Source: JANOBD01 sp031411495
GTDB taxonomy: Bacteria > Planctomycetota > Phycisphaerae > Tepidisphaerales > Tepidisphaeraceae
Direction of reading: 5' to 3'
Assembly (NCBI GenBank): GCA_031411495.1
Contig: JANOBD010000011.1
Coordinates: forward strand, 1 to 61,081
Length of the DNA stretch: 61,081 bases
This document shows, piece after piece, positions 19,307 through 30,160 of the stretch. The notes beneath the pieces are model-generated. The model searched no databases and was not told the origin of the DNA. It was given only the letters and a program-made list of their open reading frames with translations. Every line of letters starts with the position of its first letter. Positions within the stretch are counted from its first letter, which is position 1. The position numbers were made by a program, and so were the translations under genes.

Positions 19307-21982
19307 ATGATCTCCCGCCTCGAACCGCGCGCGTTGTTGTCGATCGGCGACTACGTGATTGATCCGACGTTTCATTCTCACACCGGAAACGACGCGGACA
19401 GTTCATTCATTGTGCAGCCCGACGGGCGGATCGTCGTTCTCAAGAGCGAGCCGTGGATCTCGGTTTCACGCTATCTCGCTGACGGCTCGGACGATCCCGG
19501 GTTCAACGGCGGCGAGTGGTTCACCTCCACCACCGACGACAACTGGGATGCCTCGCGTCTTCAAACCACTCGCGCCGGCGGTGTGCGATGGGTGGAACAT
19601 GCCTATCAGAGATTTGACAACGACCCCGAGCCAACCATTCATCAACTCACGACCGGCGGTATTGCCGACGAGTCCTTCGGCGGCGACGGCGTTGTCTCCT
19701 TCGCGGATACCGTCCACGACGAAGTTCCTCACCGCATCGTCGATCTTGTCGAAACCACTGACGGCGGCATCATCGCGCTCTTCGACAGCGACGACAACTC
19801 CGCCTATGCGCCTCACGTGCTCAAGCTCCTTAGCAACGGCTTACCGGATCCCCACTTCGGCACGAACGGCATCGCCGAACTCGCCGGCGTGGAGGAGGCG
19901 TTTCAGATCGTCGAGCAGGCCGACCTTAAACTGCTCCTCCTCACCGCGCTCCGTGACAACAGCACGCTCGCAGACGGCAATCGGCTCATCCGGCTGAACG
20001 CGAACGGGTCGATCGACACGACGTACGCCGCCGCAGGCTATTACAGCGTTCCGTTCGACAGCGACGACGTCCGAACGTTCGACTGCCTGCAGCGTGTCGC
20101 AGACGGTTCGCTGCTCGCCGCCGGCAACGGCGTGCTCGCGCGGTTTGACGCGGACGGGTTCCTTGTACATCAGTTCCCGACGCCGAGCGGCATTGCTTAC
20201 TTTTCTGAATACTATTTTTCGAGCGCACGCGGTTTGCCCTACCCGATTTTCGACCGTGGCGACGGCAGTCTTATCGTCTCAGATAACGACGAAACCGTAC
20301 TCGTAGGTGCCGACGGGACGATTCCGACGGAGTCTTTCGCCGACGGTCGCCTTCGATTCTCCAATCTCGTTCGACACAACGGACAACTCTTTGCCACCGG
20401 CGCGGGCAGTCCCGTCGTTCGCCTCGGTTTCGAAGGTCTTCAACTGTCCGGCGGCACGCTGACCATCCCCGGCACCTCTGGAGCTGACCAGATCTCGATC
20501 GATGTGGGCCGCGACTTTGAAGATGCGACGACCGTTTCGCGTGTCGAAGCGGATCTCGGCATTGGCGACGACTCGCTCGAACTGAACGTCAAACAGGGCA
20601 CAGCTGTCTCGATCGATGGCGGGTCGGGCAACGACATAATGCAATTCAGCGGCGCGACCGGCACGGTCGTGGGCGGTGACGGCAACGACTCGATCGATTT
20701 CAGTATCCAGCCCAACGATTACAGCGCCTTTGTCGATGGTTCCAACAAAGACGCGACGATCAACGGCGGCGCCGGCGATGACACCATTCAAATCAGCGGC
20801 TTTGACTACGATGTGCTGACCCATCCGGAACTCGAAACGTTGATTCACGTCACTACCGGGGACGGAAATGATTCCCTTTCCACCGTGAGCAACGCCGCGC
20901 TCGACGCAGACACCGGCGAAGGTAATGATTCAATCACACCTGCGGGCGGTCCGACAACCGTGCGCGCCGGCGGCGGAGACGACACAATCTCATCGACACA
21001 GAGAGGTCGATTGCGATTAGTCGATGCGGGCGCTGGCAACGATTCAATTACCGTTCAGAACCAAAGCACCGATTTCATCGAAGCCACCACCCTGCTCGGT
21101 GGCGACGGTGATGACACCATCCTTTTGGAGCGAGCGGGAATCCTCGACGGCGGCGAGGGAAACGATCACCTGACCGCGAATCTCGATTTCGCCTCGCAAA
21201 CGGTCATCGGTGGCAACGGCGACGACCTGATCGACGCGGTCCCATCGCTTCTGTCCGCGCGAACCGATCTCGGCACGTCAATCAACGCCGGCGCTGGAAA
21301 CGACACGGTGGTCCTCGATAACAACCGCATGATGACGATCGACGCGGGCAATGGCGATGATCAGATCCACGTCAGCAACAACTACTATCGGGTCACGATC
21401 CTGGGCGGGAGCGGTGAGGACAACATCGTTGTTGGCCGCGCGAACCGACCCAATCGCCGATACGGTTGGAAGGACATCTCGACCGACCAACTCTCCATCG
21501 CCGACGGCGGCGACGGCAACGACCAGATCCAATGGGCCTTCGCCACGCCCGCCAGCGGCACACGCATCCGCGGCGGCGCGGGCAACGACGCCATCACCCT
21601 CTCCCGCACCGACGGCCTGGCCCGCGCTTACGGCAACGGCGGCGATGACACGCTCGTCGGCGAGTCGGGACGCGATCACCTCTACGGCAATGCCGGCAAC
21701 GACTCGATCCGCGGCGAGCGCGGGAACGACAGCCTCTCCGGCGGCGCCGGCGACGACACGATCGACGGCGGCATCGGCCGCGACCGCATCACCGGCGACG
21801 CCGGCAACGATGAGCTCCAGGGCAACAGCGGCCGCGACACCATCGAGGCTGGCGACGGCGATGACCTGATCAAAGCTGCCGACTCCTTCGGCGACGAGCT
21901 GCACGGCGGCGCGGGCGTCGATCGCGCCTATCGCAACCTGACACTCGACCTGCTCTCGGATATCGAATCGATCCTGCTGTAA
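19307..21982 (+). CDS. LEPR-XLL exoprotein with delta-60 and RTX calcium-binding repeats
   Basis: The 891-residue protein opens with ISRLEPRALLS, the LEPR-XLL N-terminus seen on large planctomycete exported proteins. Residues about 20-350 contain delta-60-type beta-propeller repeats, with recurring segments such as DPTF...GNDADSSFIVQPDGRIVV and LKLLSNGLPDPHFGTNGIA. From about 385 to 880 come hemolysin-type RTX nonapeptides (GGxGxDxx), for example GGAGDDTIDGG and GNAGNDSIRGERG, which fold as a calcium-loaded beta roll. No catalytic domain is visible. It is probably secreted or surface-bound. The start has GGAAGG upstream. No type I secretion genes lie in this window. Confidence 0.85.
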   Translation: MISRLEPRALLSIGDYVIDPTFHSHTGNDADSSFIVQPDGRIVVLKSEPWISVSRYLADGSDDPGFNGGEWFTSTTDDNWDASRLQTTRAGGVRWVEHAYQRFDNDPEPTIHQLTTGGIADESFGGDGVVSFADTVHDEVPHRIVDLVETTDGGIIALFDSDDNSAYAPHVLKLLSNGLPDPHFGTNGIAELAGVEEAFQIVEQADLKLLLLTALRDNSTLADGNRLIRLNANGSIDTTYAAAGYYSVPFDSDDVRTFDCLQRVADGSLLAAGNGVLARFDADGFLVHQFPTPSGIAYFSEYYFSSARGLPYPIFDRGDGSLIVSDNDETVLVGADGTIPTESFADGRLRFSNLVRHNGQLFATGAGSPVVRLGFEGLQLSGGTLTIPGTSGADQISIDVGRDFEDATTVSRVEADLGIGDDSLELNVKQGTAVSIDGGSGNDIMQFSGATGTVVGGDGNDSIDFSIQPNDYSAFVDGSNKDATINGGAGDDTIQISGFDYDVLTHPELETLIHVTTGDGNDSLSTVSNAALDADTGEGNDSITPAGGPTTVRAGGGDDTISSTQRGRLRLVDAGAGNDSITVQNQSTDFIEATTLLGGDGDDTILLERAGILDGGEGNDHLTANLDFASQTVIGGNGDDLIDAVPSLLSARTDLGTSINAGAGNDTVVLDNNRMMTIDAGNGDDQIHVSNNYYRVTILGGSGEDNIVVGRANRPNRRYGWKDISTDQLSIADGGDGNDQIQWAFATPASGTRIRGGAGNDAITLSRTDGLARAYGNGGDDTLVGESGRDHLYGNAGNDSIRGERGNDSLSGGAGDDTIDGGIGRDRITGDAGNDELQGNSGRDTIEAGDGDDLIKAADSFGDELHGGAGVDRAYRNLTLDLLSDIESILL

Positions 21983-22016
21983 ACGCGACGGAAGCCCTCC
22001 GAATGAATGGATTGGC

Positions 22017-24560
<2,544 letters not shown>

Positions 24561-24579
24561 AGCAATGCTCCTCCCGCGT

Positions 24580-25164
24580 CTACTCCGTCTCGGTCTTGCC
24601 GGTCATCTCCCGGCGAAGCCACGCCCGGCTCATCGCCCAGTCATCCGCCACCGTCCGGGGCGAGACCTGCAGCGCCACCGCGATTTCCTCCATGCCCAGG
24701 CCGCCGAAGTATCGCATCGTGACGACCTTTGCAGCGCGTTCGCTGAGCGCGGCGAGTTTTTCGAGCGCGTCTTCAAGTTCCAGCACGTCCAGTGCGTGAT
24801 TGAGGGCGGGTGATTCGGCGCCCTCAAGCGTAACCCGCGCCCAGCCTCCGCCGCGCTTGGCGGCCTGATGTTCGCGCGCGTAATCGACGAGGATCCGTCG
24901 GATGATCGTCGATGCGGTCGCGAAGAAGTGCGTGCGGTCGTTCACGTCGACGTTGCGCTGGTCGATGAGCCTCACGTACGCCTCGTGAACCAGCGCTGTC
25001 GTCTGCAGCGTGTGGCCGGCGCGCTCCTGCTTCATCAGGCGATGAGCGACGAGGCGCAGCTCGTCGTAGATCACGGGCAGGACGCGATTCAGCGCGTCGG
25101 CGTCCCCGCGTGCTGCCATCGACAGCGCTGTGGCGACCGACGAAACGGACTGGTCGAACGACAT
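24580..25164 (-). CDS. ECF-type RNA polymerase sigma factor (second copy)
   Basis: The 194-residue sigma factor is of the same PF07638-type family as the first. Region 2 reads VLPVIYDELRLVAHRLMKQE and TALVHEAYVRLID, then RTHFFATASTIIRRILVDYA with a basic REHQAAKRGGGWARV stretch. Region 4 reads RAAKVVTMRYFGGLGMEEIA and the helix-turn-helix VSPRTVADDWAMSRAWLRR. ATG 25164 has AGGGG upstream and yields the usual length; a longer open frame reaches 25224. It is co-transcribed with the kinase. The two sigma factors of this window are clearly different proteins, so each pair probably responds to its own signal. Confidence 0.93.
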   Translation of the reverse strand: MSFDQSVSSVATALSMAARGDADALNRVLPVIYDELRLVAHRLMKQERAGHTLQTTALVHEAYVRLIDQRNVDVNDRTHFFATASTIIRRILVDYAREHQAAKRGGGWARVTLEGAESPALNHALDVLELEDALEKLAALSERAAKVVTMRYFGGLGMEEIAVALQVSPRTVADDWAMSRAWLRREMTGKTETE

Positions 25165-25324
25165 GTGAGAGGCCCCTAGCACTATCGCGCTCCCGGGCGA
25201 CTTTGGCAACGTCAATTCGCGCATCCGCCAGGACGATCGGAATTCTTCGGAGAATCAACTGCAGTTCGCGCCAGTCCTTTCCGCCAATGGTTGTGTCAGG
25301 GGGGACTTTTTAAAGGAGCTCGCG

Positions 25325-26005
25325 ATGCGATTCGGTTCAACTCAGCTTTCGTGGCGTCCCGGCGCGGTACTGGCCGTTGCGATTTCGGCGGTGATGGGAA
25401 CCGTCCGCCAATCACAGGCGGTGCCCTTCCGGTGCGCTTTGGAATACACCGCCTGCATGGCAGCCCCGGGGACCGATCCCAAGACCTGCAAGCGGTTGTA
25501 CGACCTCTGCGTCCGCGGCGTCGGCGACTGGTTCTCCTACCAGCCGCAGTTCGATCCCATTTTCGGCAGCGTCAACGGCACCCCACAGCTCATCTGGACA
25601 CCCGGCAGCTCGGTCACACTCGCCGCCGCACGACAAGACATGATCACGGGCAACCTTCTGAACGGGCCTGGGGACGTGACGTCGGTCCAGATGTCCGTGG
25701 CGCCGGCGTCCCTCTTCTTCGCGAACACGCCCTACGAGGAGATCCCGTTCGCGCCGCTGGGCAATGCCAGCTACGACTCGCAGCTGAGCCGGTGGATCTT
25801 GAGCCTCAACACGTCGGCTTACAACGACCCGCAAGGCTACGTCTTCCACGCGACATTCTACGACCCGACGATTCCTTACAATGAAGAGTGCAATATCGCC
25901 GCAGGCCAGTTCGAGGCCGTCATGTATGGCAGGGTCACACCCGAGCCGACGGGCCTGATTGCCGTGGCAGCAGGATCGGCGCTTTTACGGCGGCGGCGAG
26001 TGTGA
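25325..26005 (+). CDS. PEP-CTERM exported protein of unknown function
   Basis: The 226-residue protein starts with a signal peptide (RPGAVLAVAISAVMGTVRQS then QAVP). Four Cys cluster near its mature N-terminus (RCALEYTACMAAPGTDPKTC and LC). It ends with TPEPTGLIAVAAGSALLRRR, the Pro-Glu-Pro-like motif, hydrophobic stretch and Arg cluster of a PEP-CTERM signal. The middle (residues 70-200) looks beta-rich and matched nothing I know. Ribosome site AAAGGAG precedes ATG 25325 by about six bases. It is divergent from the second sigma gene, whose promoter region it shares. A strong hairpin follows the gene. Confidence 0.75.
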   Translation: MRFGSTQLSWRPGAVLAVAISAVMGTVRQSQAVPFRCALEYTACMAAPGTDPKTCKRLYDLCVRGVGDWFSYQPQFDPIFGSVNGTPQLIWTPGSSVTLAAARQDMITGNLLNGPGDVTSVQMSVAPASLFFANTPYEEIPFAPLGNASYDSQLSRWILSLNTSAYNDPQGYVFHATFYDPTIPYNEECNIAAGQFEAVMYGRVTPEPTGLIAVAAGSALLRRRRV

Positions 26006-26023
26006 AACCGGCAGTGACGGCCC

Positions 26024-26058
26024 TCGATGTCGGGCGGAGCCTCCCCGCCCGGCATCGA
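26024..26058 (+). terminator. hairpin after PEP-CTERM gene
   Basis: TCGATGTCGGGCGG at 26024-26037 pairs with 26045-26058 over 14 positions with one G-T pair, around the loop AGCCTCC. It lies 19 bases after the stop of the upstream gene. The following bases contain only short T runs, so efficiency is uncertain. Confidence 0.65.
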
Positions 26059-26220
26059 CACGTTTGTTGACGCGGGATCATCCCTTGTCCGGCAGCCATC
26101 CGCGCGTTTCAACACTCAGCTGCATCCGGACACAATGCCGAGTACGTCCGCGGCGGCGCGGAACGGATTTGAATCGAGGACGAAATAAAAGCGTTTCGAG
26201 TCGGTCGCGATGCAGCCGCG

Positions 26221-26838
26221 TCACCATCCGAACCGCTCTTCCTTCCACGGGTCACCGTGCATGTGGTAGCCGTTCTGTTCCCAGAATCCGGGCGCATCCG
26301 TCTTGCGGAGTTCCAAGCCGCGAAGCCACTTGCAGCTCTTCCAGAGATACAGCCGCGGTACGAGCCCGCGGATCGGCGCGCCGTGCTCGGCGGTGAGTGG
26401 CTGACCATCCCAATGCGTTGCGAGGATGCAGTCCTCGTTGATGAACTCATCGAGCGGAACGTTTACGGTGAAGCCGCGCTCGGCGTGGCACATGACGAAC
26501 CTGGCGTCCGGCTTGGGTTTGGCTCGTTCGATGATCAGCTTCGTCGGGATGCCGGTGAAGACATTGTCGAGCCGGCTCCAGTGCGTGACACAGTGCATGT
26601 CGCAGACGACATCCACCATCGGCATGGCCAGAAGGTCGGCCCACTTGAGCGCGTATTCGGTCTCGCATTCGCCGAAGATCTTCAGAGACCAGCTCAACGT
26701 CTCGGGGTCGACGTAGTTCACCGGGCCATAATGCAGGACGGGCCACTTTGCTGTAAGCGTCTGGCCGGGCGGCGTACGCGATTTCGCGTCGCCGCGGAGG
26801 GTGTCGGGAGAGACGATTCGCGGGCGAGAGGTGTCCAT
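26221..26838 (-). CDS. sulfite-oxidase-like molybdopterin-dependent oxidoreductase
   Basis: The 205-residue protein is a molybdopterin-binding oxidoreductase domain of the sulfite oxidase/YedY superfamily. The region KWADLLAMPMVDVVCDMHC is followed by VTHWSRLDNVFTGIP; Cys83 in HCVTHWS is where the Mo-coordinating thiol is expected. GFTVNVPLDEF and EHGAPIRGLVPRLYLWKSCKW follow, as in soluble bacterial members. The protein has no signal peptide, so it probably acts in the cytoplasm or is an unusual member. ATG 26838 gives the family N-terminus; the open frame continues upstream into the divergent rsmD gene. No partner heme or membrane subunit lies nearby, so the physiological electron acceptor is unknown. 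Confidence 0.85.
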   Translation of the reverse strand: MDTSRPRIVSPDTLRGDAKSRTPPGQTLTAKWPVLHYGPVNYVDPETLSWSLKIFGECETEYALKWADLLAMPMVDVVCDMHCVTHWSRLDNVFTGIPTKLIIERAKPKPDARFVMCHAERGFTVNVPLDEFINEDCILATHWDGQPLTAEHGAPIRGLVPRLYLWKSCKWLRGLELRKTDAPGFWEQNGYHMHGDPWKEERFGW

Positions 26839-26920
26839 ACGAAGACCATCATAGGCAGGATTCAATCTGGCAGAAACAGGCGACTTGTATCGACGCCTCA
26901 ACTCCGCCACGATGCACGGC

Positions 26921-27484
26921 ATGCGCATCATCGCCGGCGAGTTTCGCGGTCGAAAGCTTCTGCCGCCCGAGGGCGAACAGACGCGGCCGGTGACGGATCG
27001 TGTGAAGCAGTCGGTCTTCGACATGCTGATGCCTTATGTAGAGCGTGCGGTTGTGTATGACTGCTTCGCCGGTACCGGAAGTTTCGGACTCGAGTCGCTC
27101 AGCCGCGGCGCGACCAATGCGACGTTTTTCGAATCGCACCGCGCGACCGCCAGGCTGCTCAAGTCGAACATCGACGCGTTGCGCGTGGCCGACCGCTCGA
27201 CGATCATCTCGGCCGACATCTTCGCACATCTGGGAGCGTCAAAGCCGCAAACGAGGGCCGACCTGATCTTTCTCGATCCTCCCTATCGCTTTCTGAATGA
27301 GCACCCGCAAATGCTTCAGCGGCTCGCAACGGCGATCGCGGCGCAACATCTTTCGGAAAGGGGGCTCGTGCTCTTCCGGCACGATGCGGCCGATTCGCTC
27401 GCGCTTCCGGCTCTGCGGGTTTCGGATGTTCGCGAATACGGGTCCATGGTCGTCGAGGTGCTCGCGCTGCCGGGAATCGCATGA
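26921..27484 (+). CDS. rsmD: 16S rRNA (guanine(966)-N(2))-methyltransferase RsmD
   Basis: The 187-residue protein begins MRIIAGEFRGRKLLPPEG and TRPVTDRVKQSVFDML, the hallmark RsmD N-terminus. The AdoMet site is VYDCFAGTGSFGLESLSRGA and the catalytic motif is DLIFLDPPY near residue 115 (DPPY is the N6/N2-methyltransferase type). It methylates G966 in 16S rRNA. ATG 26921 is chosen from family N-termini; ATG 26912 is also possible, and neither has a clear ribosome site. The CCA-adding enzyme gene starts 30 bases after its stop on the same strand, so the two RNA-modification genes probably form one transcription unit. Confidence 0.9.
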   Translation: MRIIAGEFRGRKLLPPEGEQTRPVTDRVKQSVFDMLMPYVERAVVYDCFAGTGSFGLESLSRGATNATFFESHRATARLLKSNIDALRVADRSTIISADIFAHLGASKPQTRADLIFLDPPYRFLNEHPQMLQRLATAIAAQHLSERGLVLFRHDAADSLALPALRVSDVREYGSMVVEVLALPGIA

Positions 27485-27514
27485 GAGAATCGCTGCCGTT
27501 ACACTCCGATTCCA

Positions 27515-28816
27515 ATGGCCGCAAGTGAAGAGAATCAACCGGTCTGCCTGCGCGAGGACGCGTTGACGATCGTCCAAACGCTGCAGCGCGCGGGACACAT
27601 CGCCTACTTTGCCGGCGGATGTGTCCGCGACATGCTGTGGAACCTCTCGCCGAAGGATTTCGACGTCGCCACCGATGCGCCGCCGCCGCGCGTGCGTGAA
27701 CTGTTCCCGCGCTCCCAGGGCGTTGGCCAGGCGTTCGGCGTAGTGCTGGTCCGCCAGGGCAAGAGCCAGATCGAGGTGGCGACCTTCCGCGCGGACGGCA
27801 GCTACTCCGACGGTCGCCGGCCGGACGATGTCCGCTTCGCCACGCCGCAGGAAGATGCCCAGCGTCGAGACTTCACCATCAACGGCGTGTTCTACGACCC
27901 CATCGCGAACGTGGTGATCGATTTCGTGAACGGCCAGGCCGACCTCGCGAGCCGGACACTGCGCGCGATCGGCGATCCTACGAAGCGCTTTGCTGAGGAT
28001 TACCTGCGAATGCTCCGCGCGATCCGCTTCACATCGCGCTTCGACTTGAAGGTCGACCCGTCCACAGAGGCCGCGATCCGCGCGAACGCTCACAAGCTGC
28101 CGCGCATCGCGCCCGAGAGAATCTGCGACGAGCTGCGCGCCACCTTCGCCTCGCCGAACCGGATGAAAAGCGTGACCCTGCTCGACGAGCTTGGCCTGAC
28201 AAACGTGCTGCTGCGCGGTATCGCACCGTCGAGAACAACTGGAGGCGCAGAGCACGCGTTGTTCCGATCGCTTGTTGGCGGCAACGTGCCGTTCGTGCTC
28301 TCGCTCGTGCTCTTCACGATCGATACGCTGCTGCACGCCGGCGAGCGGCTCGACGCGCTCTTTGCACCGCCGCGCACGCAACAGATTTGCCACCAGTTGC
28401 GGCACCTGTTTCGGCTCAGCAACGAAGAGACTGACGATGTGAAGACGATGCTCGATGCCGGCCTGCTGCTGGAACCGGCGATGCCGGGTGTTGCGCAGAT
28501 CAAGCGCTACCTCGCCCGGCCGCGCAGCGAGCTGGGAGTTCATCTGATCCAGTCGCTCGCCGGTGCGGGCTTCTACGTCGAGCGCGTGCGCGAGTTGCAT
28601 GCGAACTTCTCCTCGTACGAGGCCTCGCAGATCGCTCCCGAACCGCTGGTGGATGGGGCCGACCTGCAATCGCTCGGATACACGCCGGGCCCGGCATTCA
28701 AACGCGTTCTCGACGCGGTTTATGACGCACAGCTGGAATCCCGGGTCCGCGAGAAGGTCGCCGGGCTGGAACTGGCGAAAACACTGATGGAGAGGTTGGC
28801 CGGCCAGCCCGACTGA
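27515..28816 (+). CDS. CCA tRNA nucleotidyltransferase / poly(A) polymerase-like
   Basis: The 433-residue protein is a class II nucleotidyltransferase-fold enzyme: AYFAGGCVRDMLW then KDFDVATDAPP (two catalytic acidic residues), followed by IEVATFRADG and RRDFTINGVFYDP. The RNA-binding head contains DPTKRFAEDYLRMLRAIRFTSRF, the conserved motif after the catalytic core. Members add CCA to tRNA 3' ends or add poly(A); sequence alone does not separate these reliably. The C-terminal half is helical. It is coupled to rsmD upstream. ATG 27515 leaves a normal N-terminus, with no clear ribosome site visible. Confidence 0.88.
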   Translation: MAASEENQPVCLREDALTIVQTLQRAGHIAYFAGGCVRDMLWNLSPKDFDVATDAPPPRVRELFPRSQGVGQAFGVVLVRQGKSQIEVATFRADGSYSDGRRPDDVRFATPQEDAQRRDFTINGVFYDPIANVVIDFVNGQADLASRTLRAIGDPTKRFAEDYLRMLRAIRFTSRFDLKVDPSTEAAIRANAHKLPRIAPERICDELRATFASPNRMKSVTLLDELGLTNVLLRGIAPSRTTGGAEHALFRSLVGGNVPFVLSLVLFTIDTLLHAGERLDALFAPPRTQQICHQLRHLFRLSNEETDDVKTMLDAGLLLEPAMPGVAQIKRYLARPRSELGVHLIQSLAGAGFYVERVRELHANFSSYEASQIAPEPLVDGADLQSLGYTPGPAFKRVLDAVYDAQLESRVREKVAGLELAKTLMERLAGQPD

Positions 28817-28936
28817 CCGGTACGTTGACCACAACCGATCCCGTTTCTCCAACCATTTTGCTGCGTCCGACCTCTGTTTTCACAGGAATTCGGTAAGATC
28901 AACGCGTCCAAACCCGTCCACCACGAGGCGAAGGAA

Positions 28937-30148
28937 ATGGCAACCGTATCGGCTGTTCGCTCAATGAATCGACGTCGCATCCTGCACGCGATGATCAACC
29001 TGCGGCAGGCGTCGCGGATTGAACTCGCAAACGTCTGTGGGATGAGCCAGCCGACGGTCAGCCGCATCGTGGATGAACTCATCGGCGAATCGATCCTGGT
29101 GGAGAGCGAGGAGACCGCCGACGCCCGAGTCCGCTCGAGCGATGCCTCGCGCAACGCGCCGGTCGGCCGTCCTTCCGCCCTGCTCCAACTCGACAGCAAG
29201 CGGCCTCGCTTCCTGGTGATCCATGTCGGCGTCGGCGAGACGCACGGCGCGCTGGCGCCGGTCGGCTTCCAATCGCTGACCGGCTGGACCTCGGAGTTCA
29301 GCACGCCGCAATCGGATGGCGAAACCTGGTCCAGACGGATGGCTGAGGTGCTCGCGACGATCGACCGCGACCTGGAACTCGATGCGATCGCCATTTGTCT
29401 CCCCGGCGTGCTCAACGAGATGACCGGCAAGGTGCTCCTCTCTCCCAACCTTCACTGGGCCGAATCGTTCGACTTTCAAAGCGCCTTCAAGGCCGTCAAG
29501 CACAACGCATTCGTGTACGTCCAGGAAATTCGTGCGCTCGCGCTGGGCCAACTCATCGTCGAGCCCGATGTCCAGGATTTCCTTCACGTCGACTTTGGCA
29601 CCGGCATCGGCGCCGCCGCGGTGGTGAACGGACAGCTCTTTTCCGGCGCCCTGCCGCTCAGTGGAGAGATCGGCCACACGCCGCTCATCGACAACGACCG
29701 TCGTTGCGGCTGCGGCGGCATCGGCTGCGTGGAAACGCTCATCGGCCGTCGCAATGTCGTCGCCGACGCAAAGAAGATTCACAACATCGACTCGATGCCC
29801 GCGTTTTCAAAGCTGATCGACGAGGGAGGCATTCCCGACTGGTTCAAGCAGCGGCTCGATGCGACGGCGACGGTCATCGCCGCGGCGCTGAACACGCTCG
29901 GCCTTCGCGAAGTCGTCTTCTCCGGCTTCATGAACGAGTTGCCTCCGATTGTCGCCGAGTCGCTGGGCCGCGCGATCAGCAACGACGCGATGTGGGGGCG
30001 TTTCGGCACGATCCGCTGTCGCCGCGTGCCGCGCCAGAGGTGGCTGGGCATCACGTCGATCGCCCTGGAGCGCACGCTGCTCGCGCTCCCGACATCGTTC
30101 CAGACGCCGCAGTATCCCATCCGCGCCGAACTTGTGGCCAAGCCATAG
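28937..30148 (+). CDS. ROK-family transcriptional regulator
   Basis: The 403-residue protein has an N-terminal winged helix (residues about 10-75: MINLRQASRIELANVCGMSQ then PTVSRIVDELI) followed by a ROK sugar-kinase-like domain. The zinc-binding motif CGCGGIGCVE is present and complete. FLHVDFGTGIGAAAVVNGQL is the phosphate-binding-type loop, probably with regulatory rather than kinase function. It starts at ATG 28937 after AAGGA. It runs toward the arabinan locus and ends 12 bases from the end of the GH43 gene, so it is the nearest candidate regulator of that locus. ROK regulators usually sense a sugar and repress uptake and degradation genes. A direct role here is inferred from position only. 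Confidence 0.88.
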   Translation: MATVSAVRSMNRRRILHAMINLRQASRIELANVCGMSQPTVSRIVDELIGESILVESEETADARVRSSDASRNAPVGRPSALLQLDSKRPRFLVIHVGVGETHGALAPVGFQSLTGWTSEFSTPQSDGETWSRRMAEVLATIDRDLELDAIAICLPGVLNEMTGKVLLSPNLHWAESFDFQSAFKAVKHNAFVYVQEIRALALGQLIVEPDVQDFLHVDFGTGIGAAAVVNGQLFSGALPLSGEIGHTPLIDNDRRCGCGGIGCVETLIGRRNVVADAKKIHNIDSMPAFSKLIDEGGIPDWFKQRLDATATVIAAALNTLGLREVVFSGFMNELPPIVAESLGRAISNDAMWGRFGTIRCRRVPRQRWLGITSIALERTLLALPTSFQTPQYPIRAELVAKP

Positions 30149-30160
30149 CGATGCTCGAAA

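Noticed and set aside
20640..21900. Repetitive GGC-GGC-GAC DNA as a possible DNA repeat array
   Set aside because: The periodicity is explained by RTX nonapeptide coding and not by a DNA-level repeat element.
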